From assembly GCA_944354035.1 (NCBI GenBank), contig CALVPS010000009.1, positions 1 to 55,932 of the forward strand: a stretch of 55,932 nt of DNA, in the 5' to 3' direction. Both the position numbers and the translations under genes were made by a program. This DNA comes from an uncultured Clostridia bacterium. GTDB lineage: Bacteria; Bacillota; Clostridia; Christensenellales; Borkfalkiaceae. The notes below the pieces were generated by a model. The model was not told where the DNA came from. It did not search any database and saw only the letters and a list, made by a program, of their open reading frames with translations. Of the stretch, positions 1 through 8,824 are shown in pieces. Within the stretch, counting starts at the first letter, position 1, and the number at the start of each line of letters is the position of its first letter.

Positions 1-181
1 AAAACGCCCGCAGCAGTCCGTTCAGGTTTTCGTTCGTCCCTTTTTGCTATGTGTTATACGGATCGGCAAAATACATATCGCAGCGCAGCGCTCTTTCTCT
101 TCCCCCGGTAAATCCGATGGCATATAAGCCGAAACGCCAAAAAGGCACCGCCCTCGGCAGAGCGGCCGCGGGCGGAATGCA

Positions 182-1654
182 CTATGGCCGCAGCAGCGCC
201 CTTGCCACCGCGGCGCGATAGGCGCGGTAGAACGTCTCGCTGCGCTCGGCGCTTTTGGCGGAAGGCGCAAAGACGCGCTCGGAGACGCGCAGACGGGCGA
301 CCTCCTGCAGATCGGCAAGCCCCAGCGAGACGGCACAAAGGAGCGCCGCGCCCATGGCGGTGCTCTCCCGCTCGACGGGACGGTCGACCGGTACGCCCAA
401 CACGTCTGCCTGGAACTGCATCAAAAAGTTGTTGGCGCAGGCGCCGCCGTCGCAGCGGATAGCGGTGAGGGTCGACCCGCTGTCGCGCTGCATACAGTCC
501 GTCAGGTCGCGCGCGCCGTAGGCGATGCTCTCCAGCACCGCCCGTACGAGGTGGGCGCGCTCCGTTCCGCGCGTGATGCCGGAAAACAGTCCGCGCGCCG
601 CGGGATCCCAATAGGGCGCACCCAAACCGGTAAAGGCCGGTACAAAATATACGCCGCCCGTATTGGGCACGCTCTGCGCGATGCGCTCGCTCTCGGCGGC
701 GGACGAAATAAGTCCAAGCCCGTCGCGCAGCCACTGCACGCCGCTTCCGGCGTGAAACATGCTCCCCTCCAGCGCATACGTCGTCTTCCCGCCGATACGG
801 CAGGCGATCGTGGAAAGCAGCCCGTGCGACGAGGCGACGCACCGCTCCCCCGTATGAAACAGCATGAACAGCCCCGTACCGTAGGTGATCTTGCTTTCAC
901 CGGTATCGAGACAGGCCTGCCCGAAGAGGGCGGCCTGCTGATCGCCCGCCGCGCCCGCAACGGGGATGCGGCGTCCCTTTAATTGCGTTTCGCCCATGCG
1001 CGCGTCGGAAGATACGACGGTCGGCAAAACGGCGCGCGGGATGTCGAAACGACGCAGCAGCTCCTCGTCCCAACGCAGCGCTCTGATATCGAACAACATG
1101 GTACGCGAGGCGTTCGTGACGTCGGTGACGAACGATCTTCCCTCCGTAAGCTTATAAATGAGATAGCTGTCCACCGTACCCGCGCACAATTTGCCGGCCA
1201 AGGCGAGACGGCGGGCAGACGGCACGTTCTGCAACGCCCAAACAATTTTTCCCGCCGAAAAATAGGCGTCCGGCACCAGTCCCGTGCGCGCGGCGATCAG
1301 CGCGCGCGTCTCGCCGTCGAGGGCGGCGCACCAGTCGCTTGTCCGGCGGCACTGCCAGCCGATGGCGGGGCAGATCGGTTCGCCCGTTTCGCGGTTCCAC
1401 AGCACCGTCGTCTCGCGCTGGTTGGCGATCCCGATACCCGCGATCTGCTCGACGCCCGCAAAACGCACGCAATCGTTCAACACGTAGGCGGCCATATAAT
1501 ATATTTCGTTGGCATCCTGCTCTACCCAACCCGGCTGCGGAAAGCTCTGTCCTGCCTCGCGGCGCGCCCCGTGCACGAATTTTTTTTGCACGAGGTCGTA
1601 TACGAATGCACGGATGCTGGTCGTCCCCGCGTCGAGCGCTATGATATACCGCAT
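182..1654 (-). CDS. glpK: Glycerol kinase (FGGY family)
   Basis: Phosphorylates glycerol to sn-glycerol 3-phosphate with ATP in the cytoplasm. The product is 490 residues, normal for the family. Visible family motifs are the N-terminal phosphate loop DAGTTS (residues 8-13), NQRETTVLW, the block GAAGDQQAALFGQ near residue 235 with Asp238 as the expected catalytic base, ALEGSMFHAGSGVQWLRDGL, GLGAPYWDP and the C-terminal DGGACANNFLMQ. I start at 1654 because GAGGAG lies just upstream; the open frame reaches 1765 but that extension is Arg-rich and has no ribosome site. It lies 103 bp downstream of the macrodomain gene on the same strand. No glpF or glpD is visible. Confident assignment. Confidence 0.95.
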   Translation of the reverse strand: MRYIIALDAGTTSIRAFVYDLVQKKFVHGARREAGQSFPQPGWVEQDANEIYYMAAYVLNDCVRFAGVEQIAGIGIANQRETTVLWNRETGEPICPAIGWQCRRTSDWCAALDGETRALIAARTGLVPDAYFSAGKIVWALQNVPSARRLALAGKLCAGTVDSYLIYKLTEGRSFVTDVTNASRTMLFDIRALRWDEELLRRFDIPRAVLPTVVSSDARMGETQLKGRRIPVAGAAGDQQAALFGQACLDTGESKITYGTGLFMLFHTGERCVASSHGLLSTIACRIGGKTTYALEGSMFHAGSGVQWLRDGLGLISSAAESERIAQSVPNTGGVYFVPAFTGLGAPYWDPAARGLFSGITRGTERAHLVRAVLESIAYGARDLTDCMQRDSGSTLTAIRCDGGACANNFLMQFQADVLGVPVDRPVERESTAMGAALLCAVSLGLADLQEVARLRVSERVFAPSAKSAERSETFYRAYRAAVARALLRP

Positions 1655-1757
1655 GATCTTCTCCTCGTCCTTGCATGCCCCGCGCGCCGCGGAGCACAAA
1701 CAACGCCGCCGCAGACGCAGGCGCTCCGCACGCCGAGCGTACGGAGCGCCGCGCCGC

Positions 1758-2609
1758 CTATGCAAGCGACAGAATGTTGTGATAAATTTGCGTATCTTCC
1801 GGCAAAAAGGTGTTAAAAATGACCCGTACCCTGCTTTCGGGATGACGCATTTTCCAATTGAGCACCGCGCCGACGGCGATCTCCGCCGCCTCCTCGCGCG
1901 GGAAACTGAACACGCCCGTCGAAATACAGCAAAATGCCAGCGACGAAAGCCCCGCCTCCTCCGCCGTATTCAGACAGGAGATGTAGCACGAGCGCAGCTG
2001 CGCCCGCTGCCGCTCTTCCACGCTGTGCCAGATCATGGGACCAACCGTGTGCAGAACATAGCGCGCCGGCAAATTATAGGCGCGCGTCAGTTTACACTCG
2101 CCGCAGTCCTCCTCTCTGCCCTGCAGCGCCAAGATTTTGGCGCAATCGCCGCGCAGCTGCATCCCCGCCGCCGAATGGATGACGTTGTCGATGCAGTTGT
2201 GATCGGGCAAAAAACACCCCAAAAGCCCCTTGTTGGCCGCGTTGACGATGCCGTCGGCGGCAAGGCGCGTAATATCCCCCTCCCACAGCGCAATGCCCGG
2301 TTTGCGGTCGGGAAAATCCTGCGGCGAAACGATCCCCCGCTCCACGCTCTCCGTCCAAAACAGCGCGTCCTGCACGGCAAGGATGTCCGACGGGACGGGA
2401 TGCGCGGGACGTTCGTTCATATAGCCGCGCACAAGCCGGCGCTTGCGCTCGTATGTGGCGCTGAAGGCGGCGATGAGTCCGCGTTCGCGCAGCAAAAACT
2501 TTAACAGCGTATCGCATGCCTCCGTGCAGGCGGCGCGGTCGAGCAGCGCGGGACGCGGGTAGGGCGAAAGGTCGATCGCGCTGCGGTATTCGGAAAACGA
2601 AAGCCCCAT
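1758..2609 (-). CDS. Zinc-type macrodomain protein-ADP-ribose hydrolase
   Basis: Probably removes ADP-ribose from modified proteins. The 283-residue protein has an N-terminal helical region (about 1-100) and a macrodomain from about residue 105: GDITRL (111-116), VNAANKGLLG and the loop GCFLPDHNCIDN (131-142). Cys132, His137 and Cys139 in that loop resemble the zinc ligands of the Zn-Macro class found in Firmicutes and some pathogens, where the family partners a sirtuin and lipoate-type genes. No sirtuin is seen here. The start ATG at 2609 is 2 bp after the stop of the aconitase-family gene, so the two are probably cotranscribed and translationally coupled. Confidence 0.85.
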   Translation of the reverse strand: MGLSFSEYRSAIDLSPYPRPALLDRAACTEACDTLLKFLLRERGLIAAFSATYERKRRLVRGYMNERPAHPVPSDILAVQDALFWTESVERGIVSPQDFPDRKPGIALWEGDITRLAADGIVNAANKGLLGCFLPDHNCIDNVIHSAAGMQLRGDCAKILALQGREEDCGECKLTRAYNLPARYVLHTVGPMIWHSVEERQRAQLRSCYISCLNTAEEAGLSSLAFCCISTGVFSFPREEAAEIAVGAVLNWKMRHPESRVRVIFNTFLPEDTQIYHNILSLA

Positions 2610-2611
2610 TG

Positions 2612-4843
2612 CTACGCCCTCTTGTTCTTGTTGTAATTGATCAGGCAGCCCGCCAAAAGAATGCCGCGTTCATCCTCCGTCAGCGCGCCCAGCTCCAGCA
2701 CGACGTCGCGCGGCTTACCCGCGGAGATCACTTTTGCCACGGCGCGTTCCTCCCCCGCCGCCACCAGCGCGGCGATATCGGCAATATAAACGTAGTCCCC
2801 CACGCGCAGATCGGCCTTGGCGCACGTAAAGGGCAGCATGCCCCAATTGATCAGGTTGGAGCGGTAGCGCTTGGTGGCATACTCGCGGCAGACGTTCGCT
2901 ACGCCGCCCAGCACGCGCTGGCAGGACGCCGCCTGCTCGCGCGCGGAGCCGTCGCCCGGACGATTGGAGACGACCACGCTGCCGTAGATCGTTCCCTCCG
3001 CGGGGACGAAGGGAGCGAGCTCAGCCAGCACGTCGCCCGGAAGGACGCCCGTACTGCGGCGCACCCCCTCGTCCGCCGCGACCGCCTTGGCGCGGCCGAC
3101 GTACTGCGGATCTTTGCGCGAGAGGGTAAACTCTGCCAGTTTGAGCGGATTGGAGCGATAGGACGAGGTCTCGCCCGAAGGGATCAGCTCGTCCGTTGTG
3201 GTCACGGGATCGGTGAGCACGGAGACGACCTTCATCAACAGGTGCTTGCCCAATGCGATCTGCTCGGGCCAGTCGGCGATGTTTGGGCCGTAGACGAGCG
3301 CGGCCGAAGGATCGGGTCGCCCCGCGCCGCGGTAGACGCGGTTTAAATAAATTTTTTCGTCGAACCGATACTTTTTGACGCGGCGGTTATAGGAGAGATC
3401 GAGCGCGGACGTGAGGATGCCGCCGTTGGCCGCCGTGGCGGCAATGGAGCGGGCGTCCATCAGCGCCACCGCCGCAAGCTGTCCCTGCGCAGGCTTGCTG
3501 CCCTCGCGGTTTTCAAAGTTGCGGGTGGTATGGCGGATAGAGAGCCCGTTGTTGGCGGGCACATCGCCCGCGCCGAAACACGGGCCGCAAAAGGCCGTTT
3601 TTACCACGGCGCCCGCCTCAAGCAGCGCGCCCACGTACCCGCCGTCGGCAAGGCACTTGTACACCGGCTGCGAAGCGGGATATACGCTGAGCGAGAACGC
3701 GCCGACGCCGACCGATCGATCGCGCAAAATTTCCGCCGCCTCGGCGATGTTTTCGTATCCGCCGCCCGCACACCCGGCGATGATCCCCTGATCGACGTAC
3801 ACCTTTCCGTCCCGCACCTTGTCCGTAAGGGTAAACGAATCGTCCCCCTTTATTTTGCGCCCCTGCTCTTCGACCTTTTTTAAAACAGGCAGCGGATCGG
3901 CGAGGAACGTGCGGAGAGGGTACACGTTGGACGGATGAAAGGGCAGCGCGATCATGGGCTCTACGCGCGTGAGATCCACGATCACCGCGCCGTCATAATA
4001 GGCGGGCTGCACCGCGGTCATTTTGCGATAGTCCTGCGGACGGCCGTGTATGCGGTAGTACTCCTCCGTCGCCTCGTCCGTCTCCCATATGGTGGAAAGA
4101 CAGGTGGTCTCGGTCGTCATGACGTCGATCCCGTTGCGGAAATCCATCGAAAGGTTGGCAATGCCGGGCCCGATAAATTCCAAAATTTTATTTTTGACGA
4201 AGCCGCAGGAAAACGTCGCGCCGATCAGCGCCAGCGCCACGTCCTGCGGGCCGACCCCCTTGCGCGGCTTGCCGCGCAGGTACACCGCCACCACGGGAGG
4301 ACGGGCGATATCATACGTCTGCCGCAGGAGCTGCTTTACCAGCTCGGGCCCGCCTTCGCCCACCGCCATCGTGCCTAGCGCGCCGTAGCGCGTATGCGAG
4401 TCGGAGCCCAAGATCATGGCGCCGCACTTTGCGGCGCACTCACGCATGTACTGGTGAATGACTGCCAGGTGCGCGGGCACATAGTCGCCGCCGTATTTTT
4501 TGGCGGCGGACAGCCCGAATACGTGGTCGTCCTCGTTGATGGTGCCCCCCACCGCACACAAGGAGTTGTGGCAGTTGGTCAGCGTATAGGGGATGGGGAA
4601 AGCGGTAAGTCCGCTTGCCTTTGCCGTTTGGATGATGCCGACATAAGTGATATCGTGCGAGGCGATCGCATCAAAACGAAGCTTTAACTGCGCCTCGTCG
4701 CCCGTATTGTGGGCGGCCAACACGCCGTAGGTGAGGGTATTTCGGATCGCCCGCTCCTTTTTATCGGACGTAAAAAAGGCCTGCGCCTCCTTTACGATGC
4801 GGCCCTCCGTATAATAGACGCCCTTTTTGATGAGTTTTACCAT
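2612..4843 (-). CDS. Aconitase-family hydratase (YbhJ-like)
   Basis: A 743-residue cytoplasmic iron-sulfur hydro-lyase of the aconitase superfamily; the closest pattern I recognise is the YbhJ/clostridial hydratase group, not classical AcnA. The three expected [4Fe-4S] cysteines are visible: the Cys in the NCHNSLC/GCAGGG region and the pair in AFCGPCFGAGD. GSDSHTRYGALG matches the substrate/cluster region near residue 150, and the swivelling C-terminal domain is present. Citrate to isocitrate is plausible, and a (Re)-citrate synthase-like gene lies at 44166-45557, but other substrates are possible. The ATG at 4843 has GGAGG upstream and a TTGAAA-N17-TATAAT promoter at 4929-4957. First gene of a probable operon with the macrodomain gene. 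Confidence 0.85.
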   Translation of the reverse strand: MVKLIKKGVYYTEGRIVKEAQAFFTSDKKERAIRNTLTYGVLAAHNTGDEAQLKLRFDAIASHDITYVGIIQTAKASGLTAFPIPYTLTNCHNSLCAVGGTINEDDHVFGLSAAKKYGGDYVPAHLAVIHQYMRECAAKCGAMILGSDSHTRYGALGTMAVGEGGPELVKQLLRQTYDIARPPVVAVYLRGKPRKGVGPQDVALALIGATFSCGFVKNKILEFIGPGIANLSMDFRNGIDVMTTETTCLSTIWETDEATEEYYRIHGRPQDYRKMTAVQPAYYDGAVIVDLTRVEPMIALPFHPSNVYPLRTFLADPLPVLKKVEEQGRKIKGDDSFTLTDKVRDGKVYVDQGIIAGCAGGGYENIAEAAEILRDRSVGVGAFSLSVYPASQPVYKCLADGGYVGALLEAGAVVKTAFCGPCFGAGDVPANNGLSIRHTTRNFENREGSKPAQGQLAAVALMDARSIAATAANGGILTSALDLSYNRRVKKYRFDEKIYLNRVYRGAGRPDPSAALVYGPNIADWPEQIALGKHLLMKVVSVLTDPVTTTDELIPSGETSSYRSNPLKLAEFTLSRKDPQYVGRAKAVAADEGVRRSTGVLPGDVLAELAPFVPAEGTIYGSVVVSNRPGDGSAREQAASCQRVLGGVANVCREYATKRYRSNLINWGMLPFTCAKADLRVGDYVYIADIAALVAAGEERAVAKVISAGKPRDVVLELGALTEDERGILLAGCLINYNKNKRA

Positions 4844-4928
4844 ACGTACCTCCGTTCTGCGTAGACCGCCCTGCGGCGCGCGGACGCGGCCGGCGGGCTA
4901 GCCTTATTTGTTTTATTATATTTGTTAT

Positions 4929-4957
4929 ATTATAGCGGAACGCGCGCGATTTTTCAA
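4929..4957 (-). promoter_or_regulatory. Promoter of the hydratase-macrodomain operon
   Basis: On the minus strand, TTGAAA (4952-4957), 17-bp spacer, TATAAT (4929-4934). It is back to back with the plus-strand promoter at 5058-5086. Confidence 0.75.
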
Positions 4958-5057
4958 GCGATCGGCGGCGAAACGCAATATTTTTTCCCATTTTGCCAAC
5001 AACGCCCCCTTTTTGCGGCGCGGGGCGATCTTTGTGCCCTTTTTTGCGGCGCTTCCC

Positions 5058-5086
5058 TTGCTTTTTTGCAAAAAATACGCTATACT
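5058..5086 (+). promoter_or_regulatory. Promoter placing +1 at the start codon
   Basis: TTGCTT (5058-5063), 17-bp spacer, TATACT (5081-5086), then only six bases (GTTCGC) before the ATG at 5093. The expected start of transcription falls on the A of that ATG, so the mRNA would be leaderless; no Shine-Dalgarno sequence is present. Confidence 0.7.
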
Positions 5087-5092
5087 GTTCGC

Positions 5093-5629
5093 ATGAAAGA
5101 GAGCTCCGCATCCAACAACGCACCCGACGCGCCGACGCCCGAAAGGCGCTACCGCTACCGCTTTTCCGCGCCCGTGCTGGCGCTGCTGATCGCTGCGCTC
5201 GTACTGTGCGGCGTGGGCTTTGCGCTGACCACCTGGCAGCTGACCGACTTTATCGGCAACGGCGATGTGACCTATGCCTTTGAGTGGCTGAAATTTGCGA
5301 TATTATACCTTGTGTGCCTGTTTTTGGCCGTATTTTTGGCGGCGGCGCTGATCCGCGCGGAATATGTGCTGACCGAGCGCGAACTGTGCGTGCGCTTCGG
5401 GTTTGTGTGCATCCGCAGGCAGCTGAGCGAGATCCGACACGTGCACCTGTTTAAGGGTGCGGGAAAGCTGGCCGTATACTTTGACGAGGCGGGCGGTAAG
5501 GGCATGGCCGTCGTCATCCGCGAATCGCAGTACGGCGATTTTATAAAGACGCTGATCGGCCGCAACGAGCGCATTGAATTTTCGTTTACGACCGCCGAAG
5601 AAGAGGAAGAGTTCAAACGCAAAAAATGA
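5093..5629 (+). CDS. Small membrane protein with bacterial PH-like domain
   Basis: A 178-residue protein with a charged N-terminus (1-22), two membrane helices (about 24-46 and 60-87) and a soluble C-terminal half (about 90-165) whose pattern YVLTERELCVRFGF...I..VH resembles bacterial PH (YdbS/YdbT-type) domains. It ends in a Glu/Lys-rich tail. Function unknown; the family usually sits at the membrane. I start at 5093: upstream codons remain open to 4922 but are low-complexity and cross the promoter, and the -10 box ends six bases before this ATG, so a leaderless start is likely. It is divergent from the hydratase operon. Confidence 0.7.
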   Translation: MKESSASNNAPDAPTPERRYRYRFSAPVLALLIAALVLCGVGFALTTWQLTDFIGNGDVTYAFEWLKFAILYLVCLFLAVFLAAALIRAEYVLTERELCVRFGFVCIRRQLSEIRHVHLFKGAGKLAVYFDEAGGKGMAVVIRESQYGDFIKTLIGRNERIEFSFTTAEEEEEFKRKK

Positions 5630-5660
5630 CCCGTTTGCACAGACCGAACGCCGGGCGCCC

Positions 5661-5801
5661 GCGTGGCGCTCTTTTTTTGTGCGTCTGCTCGGACGCGTGC
5701 CGCACATCCCGCTTTTCGACCCCGCGTGGCGCTCTTTTTTTGTGCGTCTGCTCGGACGCGTGCCGCACATCCCGCTTTTCGACCCCGCGTGGCGCTCTTT
5801 T
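5661..5801 (+). repeat. 63-bp tandem repeat, about 2.2 copies
   Basis: A 63-bp unit beginning GCGTGGCGCTC and containing a T7 run is present at 5661-5723 and 5724-5786 with no differences, and a third partial copy begins at 5787. It follows the stop codon of the PH-domain gene and lies between two convergent genes. The unit length is a multiple of three, but no convincing protein runs through it. Confidence 0.95.
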
Positions 5802-5836
5802 GGGTGGAAAAGCGCTCCGCCGATCGCCGAGCGACG

Positions 5837-6628
5837 CTAAAAGGCGTCCTTTTCCGTCTTGCTCCACACGGAGGCGATATAGGCGAGCCGCACGCGCTGC
5901 GGCGCAAGACGCGTGGCGGCGTAGATGATGTGGTTCCAGAAACCGACGATCTTGCTTGCGCGGTTCTTTTGTACGGCCCGCAGCGAAGCGAGCGCCACGG
6001 TGCGCGGCGGCAGCGCGGAGACCCGCCCGAAAAAGCCGTGCGAGCGGATATTTTCTTTGATATCTTCGCGCGTTGGGATCCCGCCGGGAAGCACCACGGT
6101 CACCTTGGCGCGCCCCTTCAGCTCGCGGTGCAGGGCAATAAAAAACTGCTCCAGCGCCTTTTTTTTTTTTCTTTACAGCGCAAAATACGGCATGGGACAT
6201 GCCGCCGACATGCTGCCGACGGCCAAAAATTCAGGCGTGCCGTTCAGGTCGCAGCGCGAAAGCACCCCGCGGACCAGCGACACCGCGCCCTCGAGATTGA
6301 CGCGCGCCTGCAGAACGATCTTCTCTTCGGTATAGCGTTCGACGGCCTTTTGGGTGTCGACCCCCGCTACGTACACAAGGCGCGAAAAACGCATGCCGCA
6401 CGCGTCGGCATGCGCAAACAGCGCCATGCGCCGGGCGCTGTCCGTCAGATCGCAGGCAAACGTCTCCACCGGCAGCGCGGGAAATTTTTGCCGCAGTTCC
6501 GCCTTCAGCGCCGCAAGGCGCACTTCGCTGCGCCCCGTAAGATACAGCGCCTGCCCGCGCTCGGCCAAGAGCCGCGCAAACGCGCCGCCGAGCCCGCCGC
6601 AGGCGCCCGTAAGCAGCGTATATTCCAT
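5837..6628 (-). pseudogene. Short-chain dehydrogenase broken at its catalytic motif
   Basis: The first part (6173-6628) starts with a good ribosome site (GGAGGGGAGT) and encodes a Rossmann fold, TGACGGLGGAFARLLAERG, running to SMSAACPMPYFAL and then a TAA. The second part (from about 6160 to 5837) resumes one frame over with ALEQFFIALHRELKG and VTVVLPGG and is the C-terminal half of a DltE-like SDR. Between them, where the family has the catalytic YSASK motif, lies TAAAG followed by a run of 11 A. Tyr has become TAA and the frame is lost. It is a real knockout or a homopolymer sequencing error; the neighbouring sequence otherwise looks intact. Confidence 0.8.
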
Positions 6629-6712
6629 ACTCCCCTCCCCGCGCCGCGCGCGCCGCCCGAAAGCGGACGGTATACGGGCGCGACGGACGGCGGCCGCACG
6701 GCAGCCGAGCCG

Positions 6713-7789
6713 TCACTTTAAAAATTTGCCGTACACTTCCGATACGGGCGAAAACGAAGCAAACGTATCGGGATACTTGCGGATGATGCGCTGCACTTCG
6801 CCGATCTGACGCTTGCGGATGATGCACACCAGCAGGCTCTTGTTCGCGTGCGAATACATGCCCGTGGCGTTGATCTCGGTCACGCCGTGATGCAGGCGCG
6901 TCATGATCTCCGCGGCGATCTCTTCGGCATGGTCTGTGACGATCTCGAACCGATAGGCCACCTTAAAGCCCTGCAGCACAAAGTCGCAGAATTTACTGGT
7001 GACGACCAGCGAGATGATGGCAAGCAACACGGGATCGAGCTTTACGGTGAATGCCTCGCCCCGATGGTACACAAAGAAAGAGGCCAACACCACACAGGCA
7101 TCGAACGCCGAAGTCATGGCGCTGATGCTGAGATTGCGGAACTTTTTGTTGACGAGCGAGGCAAGCACGGTGGTACCGCCGCTGGTGCCGCAGCTGCGCA
7201 GCATGATGGCCAGCGCCAGCCCCAGCAGCACGCCGCCCGCGACGGCGGCGATGATGGCGTTGTATTTGGGCGCATACTGCAAATAATCCATGCCGGGGAT
7301 ATATTCGAACACGATGAGCAGCCCGGACGTGAGCAGCATGGAGAGCGTGGAGATGACGGCCTCCTTTTTCCCCAGCAAAAAAAACGCCACAAAAAAGAGC
7401 GGCACGTTGAGCGCGATCAAAAAGTACCCCGAATTGACGCGCGTAAGTTCTTCCAGCAGGACCGCAATGCCGTTGATCCCGCCGGGCGCAAACTCGTTGG
7501 GCGTGGTAAACATATAAATGGCCAATGCCCGCACGATCCCGGAGAACAGCACCGCCGCGACGGCCGCCAACACGGCGCGCGCATACCGTTTTTTCTTCTC
7601 CGCACCGGCCTCTTTGACGGGCGGCGGAACCTGTACTCCGCCTTCCCCCGGCATGGCGGCAGGCTCCTGCCGCAGAGCGGCGGGCGCTTGGGTCCCCTCG
7701 TCGGCATGTCCGTTTTGGACGGACGGCGAAATGGGCGTTTCGGCGGAGCGCTCGTCCTGCGCGACCCCTGTTGTGCTATTCTTTTGCAT
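6713..7789 (-). CDS. YitT-family membrane protein (DUF161/DUF2179)
   Basis: A 358-residue integral membrane protein. Residues 1-70 are a Pro/Glu-rich cytoplasmic tail. After it come about six membrane helices with the YitT signatures FTTPNEFAPGGINGIA and LRSCGTSGGTTVLA. The C-terminal domain (about 265-350) is the cytoplasmic DUF2179 module, here VTDHAEEIAAEI...GMYSHANKSLLVCII. Transport substrate is unknown in the family. The long hydrophilic N-terminus is unusual. ATG at 7789 has GGAGAATGT upstream, and a weak TTGTTT-N17-TATGAT promoter lies at 7823-7851. Transcribed toward the broken dehydrogenase gene, 84 bp downstream. Confidence 0.88.
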   Translation of the reverse strand: MQKNSTTGVAQDERSAETPISPSVQNGHADEGTQAPAALRQEPAAMPGEGGVQVPPPVKEAGAEKKKRYARAVLAAVAAVLFSGIVRALAIYMFTTPNEFAPGGINGIAVLLEELTRVNSGYFLIALNVPLFFVAFFLLGKKEAVISTLSMLLTSGLLIVFEYIPGMDYLQYAPKYNAIIAAVAGGVLLGLALAIMLRSCGTSGGTTVLASLVNKKFRNLSISAMTSAFDACVVLASFFVYHRGEAFTVKLDPVLLAIISLVVTSKFCDFVLQGFKVAYRFEIVTDHAEEIAAEIMTRLHHGVTEINATGMYSHANKSLLVCIIRKRQIGEVQRIIRKYPDTFASFSPVSEVYGKFLK

Positions 7790-7822
7790 ACATTCTCCGA
7801 TGTGCGGCAGACCCGCACCGTT

Positions 7823-7851
7823 ATCATATCATATTCCGCCGCAAAAAACAA
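7823..7851 (-). promoter_or_regulatory. Candidate promoter of the YitT gene
   Basis: Minus strand TTGTTT (7846-7851), 17-bp spacer, TATGAT (7823-7828). Weak -35 box; tentative. Confidence 0.4.
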
Positions 7852-7959
7852 GCCCCTTTTGCATTTTGCCGCACCCCTTTGTACACGGCGACACACTCGA
7901 CCTGCGCAAACCTTTTAAAACGGCCGGGGCCGCCGCGCTCCGACGGCGGACAAAGGGCG

Positions 7960-8721
7960 CTAATGTCCCGGTCCGCCGCGACCGCGGCGAAAACGATGCG
8001 GCGTCGTACCCGTGGCGGCGCGGAACTGACGGATAAAATGCTCGGTATTCCAATAGCCGCACCGCTCGGCAACGCGTTCCACGCTGTCCGGCGTGGAGAG
8101 CAGCAGATCTTCCGCCAGTTGGATGCGCGCGGCAATGACGTCGGAGACGTACGTCGTGCGGAAGTATTGTTTATAGAGCGCATGGAAATACCCGCAGCTC
8201 ACCCCCAGCATACGAGCGGACTCCTCGGCGCGGCGCGCCTGCGCGGGCGCGCGAAACACCTCTTCGCGCAGGGCCAGAAAGGCATAAAAGAGCGGGCCGC
8301 GGCCCTCGATCTCCGAGGCGATCATCTCCACCAGCGCCGAGGCGAGCGCGCCCATCACGCCCTCGCGCGTGCGCCGCTCGGCAAAAAATTCGTCGCGGAG
8401 GATGCGGAACAGCTGAAAAAACCGCTCGGGCGCGCGCAGCGCAACGGGCTTCCCGAAGGGAAATCCCTCGAACAGCAGGGGTGTGGCGCTTCGGATGTGC
8501 GCCCAGCAGTCGGCGTACCCGTCCGCCGCGGCGCGGTAACTGTGGCGCTGCCCCGGACGAAACAATACCGCAGCATGCGCGGGAACTTCGCGCCATTCGC
8601 CCTCCCATTCGAACAGGGCCGGCGTTTGCGTCAGCAGCAAAAGATAGTGCGGGTACCCCCTTTCGCGCAGAACGCGAAACGCGCCGTCGTGCGACGCCTC
8701 CCCCAGGCGCAGGATTTCCAT
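7960..8721 (-). CDS. AraC-family transcriptional regulator
   Basis: A 253-residue regulator with an N-terminal cupin-like sensing domain (about 1-110, with RPGQRHSY typical of the sugar pocket edge) and a C-terminal pair of helix-turn-helix motifs (about 160-250), the second being VERVAERCGYWNTEHFIRQF followed by GTTPHRFR, the AraC signature. It is transcribed divergently from the transporter/beta-glucuronidase pair, and the two promoters nearly overlap (8759-8798), so it most likely controls that pair in response to a sugar or uronide. This control is inferred from position only. Confidence 0.88.
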   Translation of the reverse strand: MEILRLGEASHDGAFRVLRERGYPHYLLLLTQTPALFEWEGEWREVPAHAAVLFRPGQRHSYRAAADGYADCWAHIRSATPLLFEGFPFGKPVALRAPERFFQLFRILRDEFFAERRTREGVMGALASALVEMIASEIEGRGPLFYAFLALREEVFRAPAQARRAEESARMLGVSCGYFHALYKQYFRTTYVSDVIAARIQLAEDLLLSTPDSVERVAERCGYWNTEHFIRQFRAATGTTPHRFRRGRGGPGH

Positions 8722-8758
8722 AAGCCCTCCCGATATGAGAAAATATCAATTTTATATG

Positions 8759-8798
8759 ATAATACACCCTTGTGCGCGCGTTGTCAAGGGGGTATAAT
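8759..8798. promoter_or_regulatory. Overlapping divergent promoters of araC-type gene and transporter
   Basis: Minus strand: TTGACA (8782-8787), 17-bp spacer, TATTAT (8759-8764) for the AraC-type gene. Plus strand: TTGTGC (8770-8775), 17-bp spacer, TATAAT (8793-8798) for the transporter. The two polymerases would compete for the same 40 bp. Confidence 0.7.
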
Positions 8799-8824
8799 CT
8801 GCGGCGTAACGTGAGGAAACCGGA

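Noticed and set aside
22..1816. Long Arg/Ala-rich frames overlapping the glycerol kinase gene on both strands
   Set aside because: Biased composition typical of GC-rich shadow frames; glpK explains the region.
5574..5928. Proteins encoded by the 63-bp tandem repeat
   Set aside because: Open only because the unit is a multiple of three; no start with a ribosome site.
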